Shown here: in pieces, positions 1 through 4,924 of the stretch
Position numbering within the stretch: position 1 is the stretch's first letter
Layout of the letters: every line of letters begins with the position of its first letter
Source: an uncultured Clostridia bacterium
Lineage (GTDB): Bacteria; Bacillota; Clostridia; Christensenellales; UBA1242
Assembly (NCBI GenBank): GCA_946635125.1
Contig: CAMPBB010000020.1
Span: forward strand, 1 to 8,592
DNA length: 8,592 bases
Direction of reading: 5' to 3'
Made by a program: the position numbers and the translations under genes
The notes under the pieces: model-generated
What the model saw: only the letters and a program-made list of their open reading frames with translations
What the model was told of the DNA's origin: nothing
Database searches by the model: none

Positions 1-6
1 AAAAAA

Positions 7-40
7 CTGCCCTTTTGCAATTTTTTTGCAAAAAGGGTGG
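7..40. terminator. Hairpin at left edge, orientation unclear
   Basis: CCCTTTTGCAA (10-20) pairs with TTGCAAAAAGGG (26-37) around a 5-nt T loop, with one bulged A. On the + strand RNA the stem can extend to C7-G40 through two G-U wobbles, which the - strand RNA cannot do. However, the only T run directly after the stem lies on the - strand (A1-A6 as read here). It could be the terminator of an unseen upstream + gene, of a - strand transcript, or a regulatory stem. Its right arm touches the -35 of the next promoter. The upstream gene is outside the window, so the role is uncertain. Confidence 0.4.
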
Positions 41-66
41 AAAAAAATTTTGTTATGTGATACAAT
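38..66 (+). promoter_or_regulatory. Promoter for the small membrane gene and dnaB
   Basis: TGGAAA (38-43, four of six matches to TTGACA) is 17 nt from TACAAT (61-66). The -10 is preceded by TGA, giving an extended -10. Predicted transcription start is near 73, leaving a leader of only about 17 nt before ATG 90. This is read by eye and no start site has been measured. Confidence 0.55.
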
Positions 67-89
67 AAAGAAAAATTGGGGGGCATTAA

Positions 90-476
90 ATGACAAGAAA
101 AGAAATAATGTCAATGATAAAGCGCTATTTCATGGCAATACTCATTGCTATTCCAATCCTTTTTGTTGTTGATATGCTGATATTTAAGTTTGTTTCAAAT
201 GTTTGGCTTATTGTGATTGACTGCTTCATTATTTTGCTTGTTTATGTTCTTTGGCTTTTAATCACGCAACAATATCGCAACCACATCACCAAAAAAAGAA
301 CAGAATTCTTGCATAAAAAAGAACAAGAAAGAAAAATGGAAGAACAAAAGAAGTTGGAAGAGAAAAAACAGCAAAACAGTGAAGGCCTTGAAAACAACGC
401 TCCCACAAAAATTGTTCAAAAGCAAAAACGAAATTACCAAAACAAACCTTCAAAAAAACATAAAAAGAGAAAATAA
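90..476 (+). CDS. Small two-pass membrane protein with basic tail, upstream of dnaB
   Basis: I do not recognise this 128-aa protein. Two hydrophobic segments (about residues 13-33 and 37-59) are separated by a very short turn, which predicts a membrane hairpin with both ends in the cytoplasm. Residues 63-95 are a charged K/E/Q-rich stretch likely to be helical. The last 25 residues are strongly basic and end in K/H/R clusters, so contact with nucleic acid, ribosome or acidic lipid is possible but unproven. The ATG at 90 is chosen over those at 108 and 114 because a GGGGGG ribosome site (78-83) sits 6 nt upstream. The stop overlaps the dnaB ribosome site and dnaB starts 12 nt later, so the two genes are very likely co-transcribed. 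In many Firmicutes rplI lies just before dnaB; here that place is taken by this gene. Its being a real gene is well supported, its function is not. Confidence 0.8.
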   Translation: MTRKEIMSMIKRYFMAILIAIPILFVVDMLIFKFVSNVWLIVIDCFIILLVYVLWLLITQQYRNHITKKRTEFLHKKEQERKMEEQKKLEEKKQQNSEGLENNAPTKIVQKQKRNYQNKPSKKHKKRK

Positions 477-488
477 AGGAGAAAAGTT

Positions 489-2015
489 ATGGCAAATCAA
501 GAAGAAACAAAAGCAAGAAAGCTTCCACACAGTTTGGAGGCTGAACAAGCCGTTTTGGGTTGTGTTATGATTGACAAAGATGCCCCAGTTAGCATTTTAA
601 ACGACCTAAAAGAAGAAGATTTTTACACAAATTCACACAAAAGCATTTTCTCTTGCATGAAAACGCTTTTCTCTCAAGGAAAAAACATAGACTATGTTAG
701 TTTGCCAGACGAACTTGAGCGTGTTGGCTTATTAGACAGCGTTGGTGGAATTAGCTATATTTCAATGCTCACAAACATTGTTCCAAGTGCTGCTAACTAT
801 AAAGACTATATGGAAATTGTTAAAAGAAATTCTATTTTAAGAAAACTTATTTCATCAAGCCAAAAAATTATTGACCGAGTTTATGAAAATGAAAATTCTG
901 AAGACGCTCTTGCTTTTGCTGAAAGCCAAATTTATGGAATTGCAGAAAACAACGACATCGGAAAGCTTGAACAAATTCAAGAAAGCCTTCAAGGAGTTAT
1001 GGACAAATTCAACAAACTTGTGAAAGACCCAGACGCTCTTCAAGGAATTCCAACTGGATTTGCAGGCCTAGACAGAATAACAAATGGTTTTCAAAACAGT
1101 GACTTAATCATTCTTGCTGCCCGCCCTGGTGTTGGAAAAACTTCGCTTGCTATGAACATTGTTCTTCACATGGCGTTAAAAGAGCACAAATCTTGTGCAA
1201 TCTTTTCTTTGGAAATGCCAAGAATTCAACTTGTTCAAAGAGCATTGTGCTCTGCTTCAAAAGTTTCAATGGAAAAAGCGCTTAGAGCAAAACTTGATGA
1301 AAAAGAATGGAGAAAACTTTTCCAAACTGTTAAAGAAATGGAAGAAGCAAAGATTTTTGTTGACGACTCTTCAATGAACACCCCTGGTACTGTTATCAAC
1401 AAGTGCAGAAGACTTCAAAGAGAAAAAGGACTGGACTTTGTTGTTATCGACTATCTTCAACTTATGAGCACTGGAAAAAGAGTTGAATCAAGGCAGACCG
1501 AAGTTAGTGAAATTTCAAGAAACTTGAAAATCCTTGCAAAAGAACTTAATGTTCCCGTTCTTGTTTTAAGTCAGGTTAATAGGTCTGTTGAAAATCAAAG
1601 CAGAAAAGACAAGCGCCTAATGCTTTCAGACCTTCGTGAAAGTGGTTCAATTGAACAAGATGCCGACATTGTTATGTTCATCAACAAACCAAACGACGAT
1701 GAAGAAGGGTCGTCTCAAAAAGACTATGTTGTCACACTCTCTGTTGCAAAACACAGAAATGGTCCACTTGGAGATATTCCACTATTTTGGAAGGGTGACA
1801 TCACAACATTCCACGACATGGGAAAAGATTCAAATCTTCAAAGTCTTGAAAAAACAATGCCAAAAGAAATGCCTGATGAAAGTTCACTTGACAAAGCAAC
1901 AAGTGAACTCATGGAAGAGGCATACAAAAATCTTGCACCACCTCAAGAATTTGATAACGCACCTCTTGAAGAGGAAGAAATTCCAGACATCTTTGACGAC
2001 AGCGACTTGTTGTAA
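489..2015 (+). CDS. dnaB: Replicative DNA helicase DnaB
   Basis: This is the hexameric, ATP-driven 5'-3' helicase that unwinds DNA at the replication fork and contacts primase. The N-terminal domain (about residues 12-115, starting PHSLEAEQAVLGC) is typical. The RecA-like domain carries Walker A ARPGVGKTS (211-219, catalytic Lys217), Walker B VVIDYLQLM with Asp321, the sensor-like LSQVNR (360-365) and SDLRESGSIEQDAD (380-393), all family hallmarks. Start ATG 489 has AAAGGAG (475-481) 7 nt upstream, overlapping the stop of the preceding gene. At 508 aa it is longer than the usual 440-470 because of a 64-residue acidic tail after the last conserved strand (about 445-508) that ends in EEEE and DIFDDSDLL. 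No intein or frameshift is visible. Identification is secure; the role of the tail is unknown. Confidence 0.98.
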   Translation: MANQEETKARKLPHSLEAEQAVLGCVMIDKDAPVSILNDLKEEDFYTNSHKSIFSCMKTLFSQGKNIDYVSLPDELERVGLLDSVGGISYISMLTNIVPSAANYKDYMEIVKRNSILRKLISSSQKIIDRVYENENSEDALAFAESQIYGIAENNDIGKLEQIQESLQGVMDKFNKLVKDPDALQGIPTGFAGLDRITNGFQNSDLIILAARPGVGKTSLAMNIVLHMALKEHKSCAIFSLEMPRIQLVQRALCSASKVSMEKALRAKLDEKEWRKLFQTVKEMEEAKIFVDDSSMNTPGTVINKCRRLQREKGLDFVVIDYLQLMSTGKRVESRQTEVSEISRNLKILAKELNVPVLVLSQVNRSVENQSRKDKRLMLSDLRESGSIEQDADIVMFINKPNDDEEGSSQKDYVVTLSVAKHRNGPLGDIPLFWKGDITTFHDMGKDSNLQSLEKTMPKEMPDESSLDKATSELMEEAYKNLAPPQEFDNAPLEEEEIPDIFDDSDLL

Positions 2016-2038
2016 CCTTTAATCTAACAACAAAAAAA

Positions 2039-2073
2039 GTGGGGTTAATTGTAAAAAAATGCACTTACCCCAC
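2039..2073 (-). terminator. Hairpin after dnaB, T run on the minus strand
   Basis: GTGGGGT (2039-2045) pairs with ACCCCAC (2067-2073) over a 21-nt loop. The T run follows the stem only when read on the - strand (A2032-A2038 here), so in the classic form it would stop antisense transcription entering dnaB. For the + strand, a weaker stem ACTTAC (2063-2068) with GTAAGT (2092-2097) is followed by TTTT and may end the dnaB message. Both are modest structures. Confidence 0.4.
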
Positions 2074-2101
2074 AAAAAACAAACACTTTAAGTAAGTTTT
2101 T

Positions 2102-2151
2102 AAAATTTTTTAAAAAAAGGTATTTACAAGCACCCAATATTGTGTTATAAT
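2102..2151 (+). promoter_or_regulatory. Strong-looking promoter with UP-like element
   Basis: TTTACA (2123-2128) lies exactly 17 nt from a perfect TATAAT (2146-2151), which is preceded by TGT as an extended -10. Immediately upstream, A4-T6-A7 tracts (2102-2118) match the layout of an UP element that binds the RNA polymerase alpha subunit C-terminal domain. Predicted start of transcription is near 2158, so the leader is about 20 nt. By sequence it is one of the two strongest promoters in the window. Confidence 0.75.
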
Positions 2152-2161
2152 TGGGCTATAT

Positions 2162-2168
2162 AAAGGAG
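2162..2168 (+). promoter_or_regulatory. Ribosome binding site that fixes the start at 2178
   Basis: AAAGGAG sits 9 nt before ATG 2178. The only earlier in-frame start, TTG at 2151, overlaps the last base of the -10 box and so would not be in the transcript. The start is therefore 2178. Confidence 0.85.
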
Positions 2169-2177
2169 AATAAAATT

Positions 2178-2636
2178 ATGGCAACACAAGAAAGAAATGT
2201 AACAGAATTTATGCAATCATATATATATGGACTTGAAAGTTGTGGTTATGTCCCAAGCGTTCCAGAATGGGCTAACGCTAGAAATAGTGAGAAATACATC
2301 ATTATGGAAGCAAAAGAAAATGGCGTTCCAATCTCAACAAAAGTTGTTGACTTAACTATTGAAGGAAAATTTTCAGAAACAAAGAAAAGATATGATGCAG
2401 ACCTTGCAAAACAAGTTAAATTTTTAAAGCCAAAATTGATTGATTCATTAAGCAGCGAACAAAAAAAGAATTTTTTTGACCAAACAGCAGTTTTAAATAA
2501 AATGTGTGGAATTGGCTCAGTTAACGAATATGGTAGAAAAGTTGAAAAAGCAAGATCAAATCCTTTAAGACACAAAGCATCAGCAAAAACAGTTACAGCA
2601 AAGAAAGAGGATTCAACAAGAGTTAAAGGCTTATAA
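2178..2636 (+). CDS. Hypothetical soluble basic protein, 152 aa
   Basis: I do not recognise this protein. It has no signal peptide, membrane segment, nucleotide-binding motif or cysteine cluster (two separate Cys only). The N-terminal half is mixed, with aromatic residues in the first 40 (MQSYIYGLESCGYVPSVPEW). The region around residues 60-105 looks helical and rich in Lys/Asp/Ser. The last 40 residues are basic and low in hydrophobics, probably disordered, with scattered K and R. It is a stand-alone transcription unit: its own strong promoter with a UP-like tract, a good ribosome site 9 nt before ATG, and a 13-bp hairpin terminator 11 nt after the stop. This suggests a well-expressed protein of general use rather than part of a pathway. 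The basic tail is compatible with nucleic-acid or ribosome contact, but that is inference only. Confidence 0.8.
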   Translation: MATQERNVTEFMQSYIYGLESCGYVPSVPEWANARNSEKYIIMEAKENGVPISTKVVDLTIEGKFSETKKRYDADLAKQVKFLKPKLIDSLSSEQKKNFFDQTAVLNKMCGIGSVNEYGRKVEKARSNPLRHKASAKTVTAKKEDSTRVKGL

Positions 2637-2647
2637 TTTTATAGTTT

Positions 2648-2678
2648 AAAAAAAACTAACTTTCTGTTAGTTTTTTTT
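2648..2678 (+). terminator. Intrinsic terminator of the 152-aa gene
   Basis: A8-CTAAC (2648-2660) pairs perfectly with GTTAG-T8 (2666-2678) around the loop TTTCT, giving a 13-bp stem whose right arm supplies the T run. The A and T arms make it usable from either strand. It begins 11 nt after the stop codon. Confidence 0.85.
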
Positions 2679-2679
2679 A

Positions 2680-2708
2680 TTTTGTTTTTATGCGTTTTAT
2701 GATATAAT
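2680..2708 (+). promoter_or_regulatory. Extended -10 promoter for the coiled-coil gene
   Basis: A perfect TATAAT (2703-2708) is preceded by TGA (extended -10). The -35 is poor (TTTTGT, 2680-2685, at 17 nt), so recognition probably leans on the extended -10. The predicted start near 2715 coincides with the first base of the ribosome site AAAGGAT (2715-2721), so the leader would be only about 15 nt. Confidence 0.55.
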
Positions 2709-2729
2709 GAAAACAAAGGATGGTGCGCT

Positions 2730-3080
2730 ATGAATTATGACCCACTTTTGGAAACAATGATGATTGATCGGTCACTAGAAAAAATTGACCAAGTTCAAAT
2801 GGAAAAAGAAGTTGAAAGATTAAGAAAAGAAAATTCAAACTTAAAAAAGCAACTTGGAATCAAAAAAACAAACAACTCATATGAATATGAAGAGCTTGTT
2901 GATGAAAACATTAAGTTAAAAAAACAACTTGGAATTTCAGAACATGAAATCATGAAAAGCATAAAAGAAAACAGCCCATACAAAAAATCAACAAGAGTTT
3001 GGATTTTTTATATGATTTTTTCTGGAATAATTCTTTTGGGTATGATTATTTTTTTAATTGTTTTGTTAAACAAATTTTAA
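2730..3080 (+). CDS. Coiled-coil protein with C-terminal membrane anchor
   Basis: I do not recognise this 116-aa protein as a named family. Residues 18-80 are highly charged with leucine-zipper-like spacing. A 14-residue unit occurs twice, 25 residues apart: L31..E34 N35..L38 KKQLGI (to 44) and L56..E59 N60..L63 KKQLGI (to 69). Asn at the centre of each unit recalls the buried Asn that sets dimer register in zipper proteins. Residues 90-113 form a single strongly hydrophobic segment, leaving only three residues after it, so this is a tail-anchored protein with the coiled coil in the cytoplasm. There is no N-terminal signal. ATG 2730 has AAAGGA 9 nt upstream, and its own promoter and terminator mark a single-gene unit. 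A scaffold or membrane-tethering role is plausible but not shown. Confidence 0.8.
   Translation: MNYDPLLETMMIDRSLEKIDQVQMEKEVERLRKENSNLKKQLGIKKTNNSYEYEELVDENIKLKKQLGISEHEIMKSIKENSPYKKSTRVWIFYMIFSGIILLGMIIFLIVLLNKF
2820..2936 (+). repeat. Internal duplication inside the coiled-coil gene
   Basis: Two 42-bp units, 2820-2861 and 2895-2936, encode the same pattern LxxENxxLKKQLGI with a 75-bp period. The second half of each (TTAAAAAA followed by a CAACTTGGAAT core) is nearly identical in DNA as well as protein. This points to a fairly recent or constrained duplication of a coiled-coil block. Confidence 0.7.
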
Positions 3081-3095
3081 AAATTGAAATATATT

Positions 3096-3135
3096 AAAAA
3101 AACAAATAAAAAACGATGTTTTTATTTGTTTTTTT
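3096..3135. terminator. Two-way terminator between converging genes
   Basis: A 17-bp perfect stem pairs 3096-3112 (A7-CAAAT-A5) with 3119-3135 (T5-ATTTG-T7) around the loop ACGATG. Because the arms are A and T runs, each strand sees a stem with a T run. It lies 15 nt after the coiled-coil gene stop and 26 nt after the argS stop, serving both converging transcripts. Confidence 0.88.
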
Positions 3136-3161
3136 CTTTAAATTTTTGCAAATGATAAATT

Positions 3162-4853
3162 TTACATTCTTTCTGGTGCTTTCATAACAAGGAAATATAA
3201 ACACTTTTTCAAGAGGTTGTTTGTAAGTCTTGTTATTTCAACCATTGTTTCTGACAACTTTTTGTCTTCACTTAAAATCTTTGTTTCGCTATACACTCTG
3301 TTAAACTCTGAACACAAATTCATGGCATACCTTGCAATATAACTTGGGTCATATTCATAAAAAGCGTTGTTTAAGGCTTCACCAAAATTTGGGAAAAGTT
3401 TAATTAAAGGAAACACACTTGCTGGCAACACATTCAAATCAACTTTGCCTTCAACTTTGCTCTCTTTTGCTTTACTTAAAATTGAGCAAGTTCTTGCATA
3501 AGTGTATTGGAGATATGGTCCAGTTTCGCCATCAAAACTTATTGCTCTGTCAAGGTCAAAAACACTGTCTTTTGTTGATGTGCTTTTAAGGATTGTGAAC
3601 ACCAAAGCTCCAATTCCAATTTGTTTTTCAAGTGCTTCCATATCACTGGCGTTTGTGCCTTTTTCAATCAAAACGCTGTGTGCTTTTTGAATGGACGCTT
3701 TAAACAAATCACGAATCAAAGCAACAGCACCTTTTCTTGAAGAAATCTTTCCTGTTGGCAAAGAGATGCGCCCTGTGGAAAAGTGGAAAACTTTGTCCAT
3801 ATAAGGAAGCCCTAGCATCTTGCCAACTTCAAAAATTTGATTGAAATATTGCTCTTGTTCAACGCCTGTTACATACAGCAATTTGTCATAATGATATTCT
3901 TTATAACGGTTAAGAAGTGAACTCAAATCACGGGTCGCATAAATGCTTGCTCCGCTTGTTTGTTCAACAATAAGTTTCCCAAGATTTTTCTCGCTCAAAT
4001 CAACCAAAAGTGCTCCGTTATCTCTTTTTGTTAATCCCTTTTCATTCAAAAGAGCAAGAGTTTCTTTGTTATATTGAGCATAAAAACTTTCTCCTCTCCA
4101 ATCGTCAAAAGTAATGTCTAGTTCGTTATAAATTCTTTTTGCCTCTTCAATTGAAATTTCTTTAAACCAATCATATAGTTTTTGAATTTCTTTATCGCCT
4201 TTTTCAAGTTTTAAGAAGCATTCACGGCACTCTTTTAAAAGGTTTTCATCGTTTTCACATTCAGCGTTAATTTTAATGTATAGGTCTTGAAGTTCATCAA
4301 CTCCACGCTCTAACACTTTTTCACGGCTCCCATATTTTAAGTAAGCTGTGATAACCTTTCCAAACTGCGTTCCATAGTCGCCAAGATAATTAAGCCTTTT
4401 AACGTTGTAGCCAAAATATTCATGAAGACGGCAAAAACTTTCACCATAGGCAGTTCCGCACAAATGACCAACATGTGGATTTTTTGCAACATTTATTGAA
4501 CTAAACTCAATTAAACAAAGTTTGTTGTTTCCAATGTTTTGTGCGCCATATCTTTCAAGATTTTTTTGCATATCTTCTATTATTATTTTGCTGAAATATT
4601 TTTCATCTAAAAATAAATTTAAGTAACCGTTTAAAACATCTGTTTTCTTAACAATGTTTGAATTCTTTAAACTTTCTTGCAAATTAAGTGCGATGTCATT
4701 TGGGCTTTTGTGGAAAATTTTGGATAGAGTAAAACATGGAAGGCTTAAATCTCCCATTTCTTTTTGAGGTGGAACAAGCAATAATTTTTGAATATCTTCA
4801 CTTGTTGCTCCCTGAGCTTTTATTTCTTTTGAAACAATTTCTTTTATGTTCAT
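3162..4853 (-). CDS. argS: Arginyl-tRNA synthetase
   Basis: This class I synthetase joins arginine to tRNA-Arg in the cytoplasm using ATP. Domains in order are an N-terminal tRNA-contact domain (about 1-90), a Rossmann catalytic core with the HIGH motif as HVGH (127-130, in KNPHVGHLCG), the family segment LNYLGDYGTQFG, the YVTGVEQEQYFNQIF strand-helix, a degenerate KMSKS loop KISSRKG (369-375), and a C-terminal DALR anticodon-binding helical domain that ends in APERM as is usual. The length of 563 aa is normal and no lesion is seen. The start is ATG 4853, not the in-frame TTG two codons earlier at 4859, because AAGGAA (4861-4866) is 7 nt from the ATG and only 1 nt from the TTG. It lies 71 nt after helD with no clear terminator or promoter between, so probably shares its transcript. 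Confidence 0.97.
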   Translation of the reverse strand: MNIKEIVSKEIKAQGATSEDIQKLLLVPPQKEMGDLSLPCFTLSKIFHKSPNDIALNLQESLKNSNIVKKTDVLNGYLNLFLDEKYFSKIIIEDMQKNLERYGAQNIGNNKLCLIEFSSINVAKNPHVGHLCGTAYGESFCRLHEYFGYNVKRLNYLGDYGTQFGKVITAYLKYGSREKVLERGVDELQDLYIKINAECENDENLLKECRECFLKLEKGDKEIQKLYDWFKEISIEEAKRIYNELDITFDDWRGESFYAQYNKETLALLNEKGLTKRDNGALLVDLSEKNLGKLIVEQTSGASIYATRDLSSLLNRYKEYHYDKLLYVTGVEQEQYFNQIFEVGKMLGLPYMDKVFHFSTGRISLPTGKISSRKGAVALIRDLFKASIQKAHSVLIEKGTNASDMEALEKQIGIGALVFTILKSTSTKDSVFDLDRAISFDGETGPYLQYTYARTCSILSKAKESKVEGKVDLNVLPASVFPLIKLFPNFGEALNNAFYEYDPSYIARYAMNLCSEFNRVYSETKILSEDKKLSETMVEITRLTNNLLKKCLYFLVMKAPERM

Positions 4854-4860
4854 AATCAAA

Positions 4861-4866
4861 TTCCTT
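4861..4866 (-). promoter_or_regulatory. Ribosome binding site that fixes the argS start
   Basis: On the - strand AAGGAA ends 7 nt before ATG 4853. The alternative TTG at 4859 would leave a 1-nt gap, too close for a ribosome to use. Confidence 0.8.
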
Positions 4867-4924
4867 AAATTTTATATGATTTTTTCACATTTTTTAAAGT
4901 TTTTGCAATTCATTTTTTGCAAAC

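Noticed and set aside
1636..2022. + strand open frame of 128 codons inside dnaB
   Set aside because: Out-of-frame shadow of the conserved DnaB C-terminus; no ribosome site and no sensible protein composition.
2151..2177. TTG start nine codons earlier for the 152-aa gene
   Set aside because: It overlaps the -10 box, so it would not be transcribed; ATG 2178 has AAAGGAG at ideal spacing.
2246..2575. - strand open frame of 109 codons
   Set aside because: Antisense to the 152-aa gene, which has a promoter, ribosome site and terminator; the reverse frame has none and has Phe/Ser-rich shadow composition.
2820..2936. Direct repeat as a CRISPR or mobile-element trace
   Set aside because: It is two copies only, in frame, coding for a coiled-coil pattern; no spacers, terminal repeats or transposase are present.
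3738..3758. KISSRKG in place of KMSKS in ArgS as a possible defect
   Set aside because: Arginyl-tRNA synthetases commonly have a degenerate KMSKS loop, and the rest of the active site is intact.
4854..4859. TTG start two codons earlier for argS
   Set aside because: Only 1 nt separates it from the ribosome site, against 7 nt for ATG 4853.
4899..4924. GTTTTTGCAA/TTGCAAAC hairpin as a terminator for helD
   Set aside because: The stem is short with a 2-nt bulge, and on the - strand it is followed by A-rich sequence, not a T run.
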